Source: Caenispirillum bisanense (GTDB lineage: Bacteria; Pseudomonadota; Alphaproteobacteria; Rhodospirillales; UBA2165). Taken from it: DNA of 64,000 bases. A model generated the notes under the pieces. That model searched no databases. It was not told the DNA's origin and saw only the letters and a list, made by a program, of their open reading frames with translations. The DNA lies in contig CAMDWJ010000015.1 of the NCBI GenBank assembly GCA_945877815.1, positions 1 through 64,000 of the forward strand, written 5' to 3'. Shown here one piece after another: positions 27,061 through 37,604 of this stretch. Every line of letters begins with the position of its first letter. Positions within the stretch are counted from its first letter, which is position 1. The position numbers and the translations under genes were made by a program.

Positions 27061-28239
27061 ATGAAACAATATATTTGGCTGGGCGCCGTCGCAGCGCTCG
27101 GGCTCGCGGCGCTGCCGGTCCAGGCCGCCGAAATAAAGATAGGCTTCATCACCACGCTGACCGGCCCCGCCGCAGTGATCGGCAACGATTTCCGCAATGG
27201 CGCCGAAATGGCGCTGCAGCACATCGGAAAGAAGATGGGGCCGCTCGACGTCAATATCATCTATGGCGACGACGAACAAAATCCGCAAAAGGGCAAGCAG
27301 GCGGTCGAAAAGCTCGTCGAGCGCGACAATGTCGATGTCGTGACCGGTCAAATCTGGTCGAACGTTCTGCTGGCATCCAAGGACGTCGTTCTTGATGCGA
27401 ACAAGTTCCTGATCAGCGCCAATGCCGGGCCGTCCGACCTTGCCGGCAAGGCGTGCCACAAGAATTTCTTCAATGTCTCCTGGCAGAACGACCAAACGCC
27501 GATGGCGCTGGGCGAGCTTCTGAACCAGAAGGGCGTGAAGTCGCTTTATCTCGTCGCGCCGAACTACGCTGCCGGCCAGGATATGGTCGCCGGTGTCGAG
27601 CGGACCTTCAAAGGGAAGATCGTCGGCAAGGATATGACGGCCTGGCCGGCCCAGATGGATTGGTCGGCCGAGCTGACGAAGGTGAAGGCGGCCAATCCGG
27701 ACGGCGTGTTCGTCTTCTATCCGGGCGGCCATGGCCCTGCCTTCCTGACCCAATACGATCAGGCTGGTCTGACCGGCAAGATTCCACTCTATAGCGTGTA
27801 TACGGTCGATGCGCTCAGCCTGCCGCTGTTGCAAAAGGCGGGGAACAAGACCGCGCTCGGCACTTTCCTCACGCAGATGTGGGCTGCGGATATGGACAAT
27901 GCGGCGAACAAGAAGTTCGTCGCCGATTTCAAGGCGAAGCACGGAACTTATCCGTCATATTATGCCGCGCAGGCCTATGATTCGATCATGCTGATCAAGT
28001 CCGGCGTGGAAGCGGTGAAGGGAAATCTGAAGGACCAAGACGGCATGCGCAAAGCGTTCGAGGCGGCGAAGTTCGACTCGGTTCGCGGGGCATTCAAGAT
28101 GGGGCCGAACCATTTCCCGATCCAGAATTTTTATGCCAACGAAGTCATCGCGGATAAGGACGGAACCTGGATGAATGCGAATCGTCAGGTCGTCTTGAAG
28201 GATCATCAGGATTCCTACGCGACGCAGTGCAAGATGTAG
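27061..28239 (+). CDS. Periplasmic branched-chain amino acid/aromatic acid-binding protein
   Basis: A 392-residue type I binding protein (Peripla_BP_6) with signal peptide MKQYIWLGAVAALGLAALPV and cleavage after QAAE. Typical start IKIGFITTLTGPAAVIGNDF, then KLVERDNVDVVTGQIWSNV and the SANAGPSDLAGKACHKNFF loop. AGGGAGGTCACC before the ATG is an excellent ribosome-binding site. Family members include LivK and the binding proteins of aromatic-acid transporters in Rhodopseudomonas; the location argues for the latter. A strong hairpin follows the stop. Confidence 0.85.
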   Translation: MKQYIWLGAVAALGLAALPVQAAEIKIGFITTLTGPAAVIGNDFRNGAEMALQHIGKKMGPLDVNIIYGDDEQNPQKGKQAVEKLVERDNVDVVTGQIWSNVLLASKDVVLDANKFLISANAGPSDLAGKACHKNFFNVSWQNDQTPMALGELLNQKGVKSLYLVAPNYAAGQDMVAGVERTFKGKIVGKDMTAWPAQMDWSAELTKVKAANPDGVFVFYPGGHGPAFLTQYDQAGLTGKIPLYSVYTVDALSLPLLQKAGNKTALGTFLTQMWAADMDNAANKKFVADFKAKHGTYPSYYAAQAYDSIMLIKSGVEAVKGNLKDQDGMRKAFEAAKFDSVRGAFKMGPNHFPIQNFYANEVIADKDGTWMNANRQVVLKDHQDSYATQCKM

Positions 28240-28246
28240 CTACCGG

Positions 28247-28286
28247 CCCCTCCCGACCTTCACCTAGTGGCACGGGTCGGGAGGGG
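28247..28286 (+). promoter_or_regulatory. Intercistronic hairpin sequestering the livH ribosome-binding site
   Basis: A perfect 12 bp stem CCCCTCCCGACC (28247-28258) / GGTCGGGAGGGG (28275-28286) with a 16-base loop lies between the binding protein stop and the permease start. The 3' arm contains the purine-rich Shine-Dalgarno (GGGAGGGGAG) 8 bases before the livH ATG. No T-run follows, so it is not a simple terminator. It probably stabilises the upstream mRNA and lowers permease translation. Confidence 0.75.
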
Positions 28287-28294
28287 AGCCTTCC

Positions 28295-29224
28295 ATGAAT
28301 TACGTACTTTTCGCCGAACAGCTTCTGAACGGCATCCAACTGGGCATGGTGCTGTTCCTGTTGGCGGCCGGATTGACGCTGATTTTCGGGATCATGGATC
28401 TCGTCAATCTGGCGCATGGCTCGCTCTATATGTTGGGTGCTTATTTCGCGGCGACCTTCACACAAATGACCGACTCGTTTGTTCTCGCGGTCGTCATTTC
28501 CGTCCCGCTGATGGTTCTATCCGGCATAGCGCTTGAAATCGTTGCCCTGCGGACTCTGTACCGGCGCGATCATCTGGATCAGGTGCTCGCCACATTCGGT
28601 CTCATACTGTTTTTTCGCGAATTGGTCCGGATATTCTGGGGTGCCGCAGGTCGCACCATTCCGCTGCCACCCTATTTCAACGGCTCCGTCTCTCTGCCCT
28701 TTGGAATCGATTATCCCGTCTATCGGTTGGTGATCATTACGCTTGGACTGATTGTCGCGGGCGGGCTGTATCTTGTGGTGCAACGGACCCGCATCGGCAT
28801 GCTGATTCGCGCGGGAGCATCGAACCGCGAGATGGCGGGAGCGCTCGGCGTCAATATTCCGTTGCTGTTCACCGTCATCTTTGGGATTGGTGCCGCGCTG
28901 GCCGGATTCGCCGGCATGATCATCGCGCCGCTGACGACGGCCAATATCGGCATGGGCGATACAGTGCTCATCCAAGCCTTCGTCGTCATCGTGATTGGCG
29001 GCATCGGTTCGATCCGCGGCGCCTTCATCGCGGCGTTGCTGACAGGGATGATCGATACGCTGGGGCGCTCGTTTCTGGACGATCTGCTGGCGCTGTTCCT
29101 GCCGGTCAATGCGGCGGAGGCGGCGGGTCCCGCCTTATCTTCGATGCTCATCTACGTTCTCATGGCAGCGATCCTGTTCTTTCGGCCGCAAGGCTTATTC
29201 CCGCCGAAGGGTGCCAAGGCATGA
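28295..29224 (+). CDS. Liv-type ABC transporter permease LivH-like
   Basis: A 309-residue inner-membrane permease. LLAAGLTLIFGIMDLVNLAHGSLYMLGAYF near the N-terminus is the LivH hallmark; GSIRGAFIAALLTGMIDTLG near residue 235-255 marks the conserved cytoplasmic loop that contacts the ATPases. About eight hydrophobic helices. It overlaps the next permease gene by 4 bp (ATGA). Confidence 0.9.
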   Translation: MNYVLFAEQLLNGIQLGMVLFLLAAGLTLIFGIMDLVNLAHGSLYMLGAYFAATFTQMTDSFVLAVVISVPLMVLSGIALEIVALRTLYRRDHLDQVLATFGLILFFRELVRIFWGAAGRTIPLPPYFNGSVSLPFGIDYPVYRLVIITLGLIVAGGLYLVVQRTRIGMLIRAGASNREMAGALGVNIPLLFTVIFGIGAALAGFAGMIIAPLTTANIGMGDTVLIQAFVVIVIGGIGSIRGAFIAALLTGMIDTLGRSFLDDLLALFLPVNAAEAAGPALSSMLIYVLMAAILFFRPQGLFPPKGAKA

Positions 29225-30186
29225 ACGTGGGCTTGACGCGATGCATGACGCTTTCGCGCGTGATTTCCGCCCTTGTTTTGGCGATCTGCGCGTTCATGCC
29301 GTTTCTTGCCCCTGCCGTCGGCGAACCGTTTCTCATCGGCATGTTCGCGCGCGCCATGATCTGGTCGATTGCCGCCTTAAGCCTCAATTTGATCATGGGT
29401 TATGGAGGCATGATTAGTTTCGGCCACGCCGCCTATCTGGGCGTGGCGGCCTATACGGTGGGCATCCTGTCGTTTCACGGCGTTACGAGTGCTTGGATAC
29501 AATGGCCGACAGCGCTGATCGTCTCGGCGATCGTCGCGTTCCTGTTCGGGGCCATCAGTTTGCGGACGCGCGGCGTCTATTTCATCATGATCACTCTGGC
29601 TTTGTCGCAGATGCTGTATTTCCTGGCGCGCAGCGCCGAATTGTACGGCAGCGACGACGGGCTCACGATAGCCCGGCGGAGCGCCACCGGCTTGTCGTTC
29701 CTCAATCTCAACGATCGCGTGACATTCTATTACGTGATTTTCGCCGCTTTGCTGCTTTGTCTGTTCGTCCTTTGGCGGATCGTCAATTCGCGCTTCGGCA
29801 TGGTGATCCGCGGCATTAAATCCAACGAGACGCGAATGGAGGGGATCGGCATTTCCACCTACCGCTACAAGCTCGCAGCCTTCGTCATTGCCGGAACCAT
29901 GTGCGGCCTTGCTGGTATCCTCGAAGCCAATCTCGAAAAATTCGTCAGCCCCGATACGCTAAATTGGGCGCGTTCCGGGGAGATGATCTTCATGGTCGTG
30001 CTCGGCGGCATGGGCAGTTTGTTCGGGCCGGTCACTGGCGCGGTGGTCTACTGGCTGTTGCAGGACAAGCTCGCCGATCTCACCGAACACTGGCAGATCA
30101 TTTTCGGACCTTTCCTGATCCTCGTCGTTCTCTTTGCGCGTGGCGGCATCGACGGAATGTTGAAGAGGCGCCCTCGCGATGCCTGA
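29221..30186 (+). CDS. Liv-type ABC transporter permease LivM-like
   Basis: A 321-residue permease. LNLIMGYGGMISFGHAAYLGVAAY is the LivM signature, and MVVLGGMGSLFGPVTGAVVYW is the second conserved cytoplasmic segment. It pairs with the preceding permease as a heterodimer. The ATGA overlap upstream and an 8 bp overlap with the ATPase gene downstream indicate a single operon. Confidence 0.9.
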   Translation: MNVGLTRCMTLSRVISALVLAICAFMPFLAPAVGEPFLIGMFARAMIWSIAALSLNLIMGYGGMISFGHAAYLGVAAYTVGILSFHGVTSAWIQWPTALIVSAIVAFLFGAISLRTRGVYFIMITLALSQMLYFLARSAELYGSDDGLTIARRSATGLSFLNLNDRVTFYYVIFAALLLCLFVLWRIVNSRFGMVIRGIKSNETRMEGIGISTYRYKLAAFVIAGTMCGLAGILEANLEKFVSPDTLNWARSGEMIFMVVLGGMGSLFGPVTGAVVYWLLQDKLADLTEHWQIIFGPFLILVVLFARGGIDGMLKRRPRDA

Positions 30187-30925
30187 ACCCATTCTCGTCA
30201 CGGAAAGTCTTCACAAGAATTTCGCGGCGCTGATCGCGACCGATTCCTTGTCGCTGGAGATTATGCCCGGCGGAATCCATGCCATCATCGGCCCGAACGG
30301 CGCAGGCAAGACGACATTGATCAATCAACTCTCAGGCATGATGAAGCCGGATTCCGGCCGCATCCGCTTTGCCGGACAAGATGTCACCGACCTTGCGGCG
30401 CCCGCGCGCGTCCGTCTTGGACTTGTGCGATCATTCCAGATCACGTCGATCCTGCGCGATTTTTCGGTGCTGGATAACGTTGCCTTGGCGATCCAGGCCG
30501 GGCAGGGCCACAGTTTTCGCTTTTGGGCGAAGGCGGCCCTCGATCCGACCTTGCGGGAGCCGGCGCGGGCACTACTGGAAGGACTCGACCTCGGCGCGCG
30601 CAATGATGTTAGGAGCGGCGAACTTGCGCACGGCGAGCAGCGGCAGCTGGAGATCGCGATGGCTCTGGCCACTAATCCCAAGATGCTCTTGCTGGATGAG
30701 CCGATGGCGGGCATGGGGCCCGAGGAATCGGCGCGTATGACGGAGTATCTCGCAGGCCTCAAGGGACGCATCACGATGCTGTTGATAGAACACGACATGG
30801 ATGCGGTCTTCGCGCTCGCCGACCGTATTACCGTGCTCGTGTATGGCCGCGCGATTGCGACCGGTACGCCTGACGCCATTCGCGCGGACGGCGAAGTTCG
30901 TCGCGCCTATCTCGGTGATGCGTGA
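30179..30925 (+). CDS. Liv-type ABC transporter ATPase LivG-like
   Basis: A 248-residue ATPase. Walker A is GPNGAGKTT (about residues 39-47), the signature ELAHGEQRQLEIAMAL, Walker B MLLLDEPMAGMGPEE and the H-loop IEHDMDAVFALADRITVL. ELAHGEQRQ is the LivG-type variant of the LSGGQ signature. It works with the LivF-like ATPase to energise the two permeases. Confidence 0.9.
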   Translation: MPEPILVTESLHKNFAALIATDSLSLEIMPGGIHAIIGPNGAGKTTLINQLSGMMKPDSGRIRFAGQDVTDLAAPARVRLGLVRSFQITSILRDFSVLDNVALAIQAGQGHSFRFWAKAALDPTLREPARALLEGLDLGARNDVRSGELAHGEQRQLEIAMALATNPKMLLLDEPMAGMGPEESARMTEYLAGLKGRITMLLIEHDMDAVFALADRITVLVYGRAIATGTPDAIRADGEVRRAYLGDA

Positions 30926-31635
30926 TGCGGGCATTGCTGGAGGTCGAGGGACTCGATAGCGCCTATGGCAGCTCGCAGGTGCTGTTCGGCATGTCGCTTT
31001 CGGTCGAGGAAGGCGAAGTCGTCACCCTGTTGGGGCGTAACGGCATGGGAAAAACTACGACTGTGCGTTCGATCATGGGTCTCTTGCGGCCGCGCCAGGG
31101 CACGGTGCGGTACCTTGGGCAGGCGATCCACGGTCTCGCCCCTTATAAGATCGCCCGTGCCGGTCTTGGATTGGTTCCCGAGGGACGTCAGATTTTCCCG
31201 AACCTGACCGTCTATGAAAATCTGGTGGCGACGGCGGCCAATCGTCGCGCCGCCAAAAATCCGTGGACGCTCGAAAGGGTTTTTGTTGTTTTCCCGGCGC
31301 TGGCCGAGCGGCGCGACAATGCGGGCTTGCAACTATCCGGCGGAGAGCAACAGATGCTGGCCATCGCCCGCGCTCTGATGACCAATCCGGGCCTGTTGAT
31401 CCTCGACGAGGCAACCGAAGGATTGGCGCCGCTGGTCCGTGCCGAGATTTGGCGCGTCTTGGCGGCGCTAAAGGGGGCCGGTCAATCGATCCTCGTCATC
31501 GACAAGAACGTCGAGGCGCTTACCCGTTTCGCCGATCGTCATGTGGTGATCGAGAAAGGCCGCGCCGTCTGGAGCGGAAGGTCGGAAGCATTGCGTGCGG
31601 CACCCGATATCCAGCATCGGTATTTGGGAGTGTGA
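30925..31635 (+). CDS. Liv-type ABC transporter ATPase LivF-like
   Basis: A 236-residue ATPase. Walker A is GRNGMGKTT, the signature LSGGEQQMLAIARALM, and Walker B LLILDEATEGLAP. The H-loop position reads VIDKNVEAL; LivF proteins often lack His here, so this is family variation. The ATG overlaps the LivG stop (TGATG); a GTG three bases upstream is an alternative. It is the last gene of the transporter operon and ends 3 bp before a converging gene. Confidence 0.9.
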   Translation: MRALLEVEGLDSAYGSSQVLFGMSLSVEEGEVVTLLGRNGMGKTTTVRSIMGLLRPRQGTVRYLGQAIHGLAPYKIARAGLGLVPEGRQIFPNLTVYENLVATAANRRAAKNPWTLERVFVVFPALAERRDNAGLQLSGGEQQMLAIARALMTNPGLLILDEATEGLAPLVRAEIWRVLAALKGAGQSILVIDKNVEALTRFADRHVVIEKGRAVWSGRSEALRAAPDIQHRYLGV

Positions 31636-31638
31636 TCC

Positions 31639-32346
31639 TCACGCGCCTTCGGGCAGCCGTGCATCCTTGAAGATATCCTCGCCTGCGATCCAGCGTTGGG
31701 CGGCATCCGGCGTATTGAGCGCAACGATCACCGCCGCCGTCAGTTCGAGCCGATCGTCGCGCAGGCCGTTCTCGAGCGAACCCATGTGGAATCCATCCTG
31801 CAGATCGCGTTGCGCTTCGTAGGGAACCTTGTGCAGCCAATTTCCATTCCGCTGTTCCGGAGTGGCTGTTCCTTCCAGGAAGGCATGACACAGATCGGCA
31901 TCAATGGAATTGGCGCCGCGGCAACCGAAGGGCCGAAACGCATAGATGGTGCAGGCATTCTGCGCGTCGAGAAAGGCGCAGCCGAGACGCGCCTTTAGTC
32001 GCTGGGCGGCATCGAGGCCGCGCGTACGCCTGTCGAGGGCGGCGAGCTTTTGCTTTTGCTCCTCCAACGATCGTGTGCCCGCACCCTCCGTTAACTTCGC
32101 CGCGATGTGCAGCGCCTGCGGTGCCGTCACGCCGACCTGATAATGACAGCACCACGCACACCCGTTGGCGCATGCGATCCGATTGAGATCGGGAATGTCG
32201 CGCGCCATGATTTCGCGCGTGAAGCTGTCCGATAAGGCGATCGCGGCATCGGTGGCGGCGAGCAACGCTTCGGGTGCCCGATTGCGTTCGGAAAATCTGC
32301 GCCACGTGCCGCGCGCGAGGGCGATGATGGTATCGGCGAGCGCCAT
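31639..32346 (-). CDS. YkgJ-family cysteine cluster protein
   Basis: A 235-residue protein. ACANGCAWCCHYQVGV (about residues 58-72) is the CxxxCxxCC metal/iron-sulfur-binding motif of the family, with further Cys in LGCAFLDAQNACTIYAFRPFGCRG. Such proteins are proposed to bind zinc or an Fe-S cluster; function is not established. It is the last gene of the boxC-boxB-ligase operon, 4 bp after the ligase stop, which suggests a maturation or accessory role, but this is inference. Confidence 0.75.
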   Translation of the reverse strand: MALADTIIALARGTWRRFSERNRAPEALLAATDAAIALSDSFTREIMARDIPDLNRIACANGCAWCCHYQVGVTAPQALHIAAKLTEGAGTRSLEEQKQKLAALDRRTRGLDAAQRLKARLGCAFLDAQNACTIYAFRPFGCRGANSIDADLCHAFLEGTATPEQRNGNWLHKVPYEAQRDLQDGFHMGSLENGLRDDRLELTAAVIVALNTPDAAQRWIAGEDIFKDARLPEGA

Positions 32347-32350
32347 GCAC

Positions 32351-33955
32351 CTATTGCCTCAACCGGAATCTCTGAATCTTCCCCGTTGCCGTCTTCGGCA
32401 GTTCCGAGACGAAATTGATCCAGCGCGGATATTTGTAGCGCGCGAGGCCGTTCTTGCAGTGTTCGAGCAGTTCCTGTTTGAGCGCGTCGGAGGCATTGCC
32501 CGCGTCGCTCAACACGATATGGGCCTCGGGCTTGATCAACTCGTCCTCGTCCTTGCGGCCGACCACGGCGGCTTCGAGGACCTTCGGGTGTTCGATCAGC
32601 TTCTGTTCGATCTCGACCGGCGAGCACCAGATGCCGCCGACCTTGAGCATATCGTCGGACCGCCCCGCGCAGAAAAAGAAGCCGTCGGCATCCTGGTAAT
32701 AGGTATCGCCGGTATACATCCAGCCATCCTTGAGCGAGGCGGCGGTCTTTTCCGGATTGCGCCAGTAATATTTGAGAAGTGAATCGCCCTTGATCATCAG
32801 GCTTCCGCTGTCGCCCTGTTTCACCGGCTTGCCGGCCTCGTCGACGATCTTGGCCTCGTAGCCCGGCACCGGCTTGCCCGAAGCGCCCGGCTTTAGGGCG
32901 GCTTCTGTGTTGGAGAGAAAGATATGGAGGATCTCGGTGGTGCCGATGCCGTCCAGGATCGGTGTGTCGGTACGTTCGATCCAGCGTTTGAGCAGTTCGG
33001 GCGGCAAGGCTTCGCCGGCCGAGACGCAGAGCCGGACCGATGAGAGATCGGGCATCTTCTCGGCCATGGCGCGGAGTTGCGCACCGTAGAGCGTCGGCAC
33101 GCCGAAATAGGCGGTCGGACGTTGCGTCTCGATCACCTCGTGCACGATTGCGGGATTGGGCGCGCCCGCGAACAACACGGCCGAGCCGCCGACCCACAAG
33201 GGGAAGGTCATGGCGTTGCCGAGCCCATAGGCGAAGAACAGCTTGGCGGCGGAAAAACAGACGTCGTTTTCAGTTAAGCCGATGGTTTCGACGCCGTAAT
33301 GCTGGCTGGTGACGACCATATCGCGATGCGCGTGGACCGCGCCCTTGGGATTGCCGGTCGAGCCTGAGGAATAGAGCCAAAAGCAATCGTCGTCGGGTTT
33401 GGCGGGAGCGGGGGCGAGGGAGGCCGAAGCGTTTCGCATGCGGGTTTCGAGCGTTTCGCCGTCACCGGCGGCGCGCAAAACAACCTTCGGCGTATGTTTG
33501 GCCTGCTTGAGCGCGGGTTCGACCTCAGCCGCGAATTCCGGCGAATAGATGACCGCGGCGGTTTCGGAATTCTCAATATTGAACGCGTAATCCTTGGCCC
33601 GCAGCAGGGTGTTGAGCGGCACCGGCACGATGCCGGCCTTGATGGCGCCCCAGAAGAGATAAACGAACTCGCAGGAATCCTTGACCATCATGAGGACGCG
33701 GTCGCCGCGCGCGAGACCGAGCGACAGCAGCGCGTTGCCGGCCCGGTTCACATTCTCGGCCAATTGCGCGTAGGTGCAGTCGGCGCCGCCATGAACGCGC
33801 AATGCCACCTTGGCGCCGCGACCTTCGGCGATATGCCGGTCGATGAACGGAACCGCCACGTTGAAGACGGTCGAAAAGCTTATTCCGGCGGGCGACTTCT
33901 GCGAGTCGATCCGCACCGTATTATCGGCCATTTTTTCGGCAACATTGTCGGCCAT
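32351..33955 (-). CDS. bclA: Benzoate-CoA ligase
   Basis: A 534-residue adenylate-forming enzyme activating benzoate (possibly also 4-hydroxybenzoate) to its CoA ester. Motif A3 is WLYSSGSTGNPKGAVH, A5 GIGTTEILHIFLS, A7 YTGDTYYQDADGFFF, and A10 LPKTATGKIQRFRLR with the catalytic Lys near the C-terminus. Length and the N-terminal FNVAVPFIDRH fit the benzoate-CoA ligase family (BclA/BadA/HbaA). Its place after boxB points to benzoate as main substrate. Two in-frame ATGs lie eight codons apart; the first is used. Confidence 0.87.
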   Translation of the reverse strand: MADNVAEKMADNTVRIDSQKSPAGISFSTVFNVAVPFIDRHIAEGRGAKVALRVHGGADCTYAQLAENVNRAGNALLSLGLARGDRVLMMVKDSCEFVYLFWGAIKAGIVPVPLNTLLRAKDYAFNIENSETAAVIYSPEFAAEVEPALKQAKHTPKVVLRAAGDGETLETRMRNASASLAPAPAKPDDDCFWLYSSGSTGNPKGAVHAHRDMVVTSQHYGVETIGLTENDVCFSAAKLFFAYGLGNAMTFPLWVGGSAVLFAGAPNPAIVHEVIETQRPTAYFGVPTLYGAQLRAMAEKMPDLSSVRLCVSAGEALPPELLKRWIERTDTPILDGIGTTEILHIFLSNTEAALKPGASGKPVPGYEAKIVDEAGKPVKQGDSGSLMIKGDSLLKYYWRNPEKTAASLKDGWMYTGDTYYQDADGFFFCAGRSDDMLKVGGIWCSPVEIEQKLIEHPKVLEAAVVGRKDEDELIKPEAHIVLSDAGNASDALKQELLEHCKNGLARYKYPRWINFVSELPKTATGKIQRFRLRQ

Positions 33956-33992
33956 TTGGCGCCTCCCTGTTGCGCCTATTATAGACGGCCGC

Positions 33993-35411
<1,419 letters not shown>

Positions 35412-35413
35412 GG

Positions 35414-37063
35414 CTACACCCTGTCCTTGTCGTATTTTGACTGTTTACCGGTTCCGTAAAGTTTCAGCGCACCTTCGTCGCCGACGGCGTTGGGGCGTTG
35501 GAAAATCCAGTTCTGCCACGCGCTGAGGCGGCCGAAAATTTTGGTCTCCAAGGTTTCCGGCCCGGCGAAGCGCAGGCTGGCCTCCATACCGGTGAGCGCG
35601 TCGGACGAATAGCTCGCGCGCGCCTCGATGGCGACGCGCACTTCGTCCTCCCAATCGATATCGTCGGGGGTGAAGGTGACAAGTCCCGCCGCGTCGGCGG
35701 CGGCGGCATTCAGATCCGTGCCGATCTGCGCTTTCAGCGCGGCGATGGTTTTGGGCTCATCCAGGAAACGCGTCTCGATGCGCGGCAGGCCATTGCACAT
35801 GGGAAGGGGGCCGAAGTTCATTCCGGTCGGGCGCAAAGTCGCGGCCGGCAGGTTCGAGCCTTCGAAGGTGCCGTCGAGCATGAAGGAGCGGTCCGCAGCC
35901 AACACGATTTCCATGAGGGTGCCGGTAAAGCAACTTCCCGGCTCCACCAGGGTGATGATGCTGCGCGACGAAACATCAAGCCGCTTGAGCGAGCGTTTGA
36001 GATAGAGGGTGATTTCGCGTACCAGCCAATCGTTGGCGTTCGCGATCAGGGCTTGGTCGGCATCGGCGACGAAATCGGCATTGCCCGAACTGCGGAAGAC
36101 CCAGGTCGATATCCGCGGTTCGTTATGGCGCATATGTAGGATGAAATCGTCGAACTCGCGAGCGAAGGCCAGCGGCCAGAAATCGACGCCGGCGGCATGG
36201 ATGCCTGCGACGTCTTTCGGCTGCGCGGCTGTCGGACCCGACAGCATGATCTCGGCGGTCGCGTGTTCGCGATCGAGTTTCACCGCGATATGCGGATAGA
36301 CGATATCGGTGTCGCTGACCGTGCGCTTGAGCGGCGTGAGGGTGAGGCCTTTGGCGCCATCCGGACGTTTCGATTTGGCCGCGAATTCGCGGGCACGCTG
36401 GCTGGCGGTCTCAGCGAGCTTGGAGCGCGGCACCAGTTCGTCGACAAGTTTCCAATCCACGGCGCGATTGCCGCGCACGCCTTCGACCAACGTGCAGAAG
36501 AAATCGGCGCGGTCGCGGCGAACATGGCGCTTGTCGACGATACGGGTGAGGCCGCCAGTGCCGGGCAGTACGGCAAGCAATGGAACCTCGGGCAGGGAGA
36601 CGGCGGAGGCACCGTCGTCGACCAGCATGATATAATCGGCGGCGAGCGCCATTTCATAGCCGCCGCCGGCCGCCGTGCCGTTCACCACACAGATATAGGT
36701 TTGGTCCGAGTTGGCGCTCGCATCCTCGATGCCATTGCGCGTCTCGTTCGTGAATTTGCAGAAATTGACCTTCGCGGCATGCGACGATTTGCCGAGCATG
36801 GTGATATTGGCGCCGGCGCAGAAGACGCGTTCCTTCGCCGAGGTGAGGATGACGCTTTTGATCTCGGGATGTTCAAAGCGAAGCCGCTGGACGGCGTCGT
36901 AGAGTTCGATATCGACGCCGAGATCGTAGGAATTGAGCTTCAGCGCATAGCCGGGGACTATGCCGCCATCTTCCTTGACGTCGAGCGCCAATGTGGCGAC
37001 CGCGCCGTCAAAGGAGAGCTTCCAATGTTTGTATCGGCTCGGGTCGGTGGCGAATTCGATCAT
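35414..37063 (-). CDS. boxC: 2,3-epoxybenzoyl-CoA dihydrolase BoxC
   Basis: A 549-residue protein made of two crotonase-like halves. It opens the epoxide ring by hydrolysis to 3,4-dehydroadipyl-CoA semialdehyde and formate. The first half has SAKERVFCAGANITML and NGTAAGGGYEMALAADYIMLVDD with the oxyanion-hole glycines; the second half has MEIVLAADRSFMLDGTF and NFGPLPMCNGLPRIETRF. First gene of the boxC-boxB-ligase-ykgJ operon, divergent from the acetyltransferase gene. Confidence 0.92.
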   Translation of the reverse strand: MIEFATDPSRYKHWKLSFDGAVATLALDVKEDGGIVPGYALKLNSYDLGVDIELYDAVQRLRFEHPEIKSVILTSAKERVFCAGANITMLGKSSHAAKVNFCKFTNETRNGIEDASANSDQTYICVVNGTAAGGGYEMALAADYIMLVDDGASAVSLPEVPLLAVLPGTGGLTRIVDKRHVRRDRADFFCTLVEGVRGNRAVDWKLVDELVPRSKLAETASQRAREFAAKSKRPDGAKGLTLTPLKRTVSDTDIVYPHIAVKLDREHATAEIMLSGPTAAQPKDVAGIHAAGVDFWPLAFAREFDDFILHMRHNEPRISTWVFRSSGNADFVADADQALIANANDWLVREITLYLKRSLKRLDVSSRSIITLVEPGSCFTGTLMEIVLAADRSFMLDGTFEGSNLPAATLRPTGMNFGPLPMCNGLPRIETRFLDEPKTIAALKAQIGTDLNAAAADAAGLVTFTPDDIDWEDEVRVAIEARASYSSDALTGMEASLRFAGPETLETKIFGRLSAWQNWIFQRPNAVGDEGALKLYGTGKQSKYDKDRV

Positions 37064-37088
37064 CCTGTTTCAATCCATTTTTTATATG

Positions 37089-37114
37089 TAATTCGGTACT
37101 GAAATACCTATTTA
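37089..37114. promoter_or_regulatory. Candidate operator between boxC and the acetyltransferase/Rrf2 genes
   Basis: An imperfect dyad with arms TAATTCGGTA and TACCTATTTA around a 6-base centre (8 of 10 positions pair) lies in the 83 bp divergent region. Its A/T-rich symmetrical shape suits an Rrf2-type dimer, and it lies 26 bp from the boxC start, where a repressor would block transcription. A second dyad (arms AGAGTGCGC and GCGCATTCT, 37116-37139) lies beside it, in the acetyltransferase leader. Confidence 0.5.
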
Positions 37115-37146
37115 CAGAGTGCGCGCCTCGGCGCATTCTGTCAAGG

Positions 37147-37602
37147 ATGAATGAGGCCCTCCAAACCGTCGGAATCCGGCCCGCGAACGAGGCGGATTTG
37201 CCTGCTGTGATCGCGCTGGATGCCGAGATGACCGGCATCGCGAAGGGGACTTTCTGGACCGATACTTTCGGCCGAACATCCGATCGTGCGGGCCGTCACT
37301 TCCTTGTGGCGGAAGAGCCCAAGGGCGGGCTCGTGCGCGGCTATATCGTGGGCGAGGTTCGCGCCTATGAGTTCGGCTCGGAGCCCTGCGGCTGGGTGGT
37401 CGCCATCGGGGTCGACCCAAGGTTCCGGGTCCGCCGCATGGGCGAACGGTTGTTTGAGGCGATGTGCGATTGTCTGCGCGCCGACGGGGTCGCCACCGTG
37501 CGTACAATGGTGGCGCGCGAAGATCGCCTCGATATGGCCTTTTTTCGCGCCCAAGGCATGATGGCGGGGCCCTTCATCGAACTCGAAAAGCCGTTGGATT
37601 AG
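37147..37602 (+). CDS. GNAT acetyltransferase, BadL-like
   Basis: A 151-residue GNAT protein. IRPANEADLPAVIALDAEM opens the fold; VVAIGVDPRFRVRRMGERLFEAM is the acetyl-CoA-binding motif A (Q/RxxGxG/A variant RVRRMG). It sits 3 bp upstream of an Rrf2 regulator gene. In Rhodopseudomonas palustris, BadL is an acetyltransferase acting on aminobenzoates and encoded next to badM; the same pairing beside box genes suggests a similar role in making the regulator's effector. That role is inferred from context. Start 37147 follows CAAGG. Confidence 0.6.
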   Translation: MNEALQTVGIRPANEADLPAVIALDAEMTGIAKGTFWTDTFGRTSDRAGRHFLVAEEPKGGLVRGYIVGEVRAYEFGSEPCGWVVAIGVDPRFRVRRMGERLFEAMCDCLRADGVATVRTMVAREDRLDMAFFRAQGMMAGPFIELEKPLD

Positions 37603-37604
37603 GC

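Noticed and set aside
27061..31635. Dedicated branched-chain amino acid importer
   Set aside because: The families allow it, but location between hcr and box operons makes aromatic acid transport likelier; left without gene symbols.
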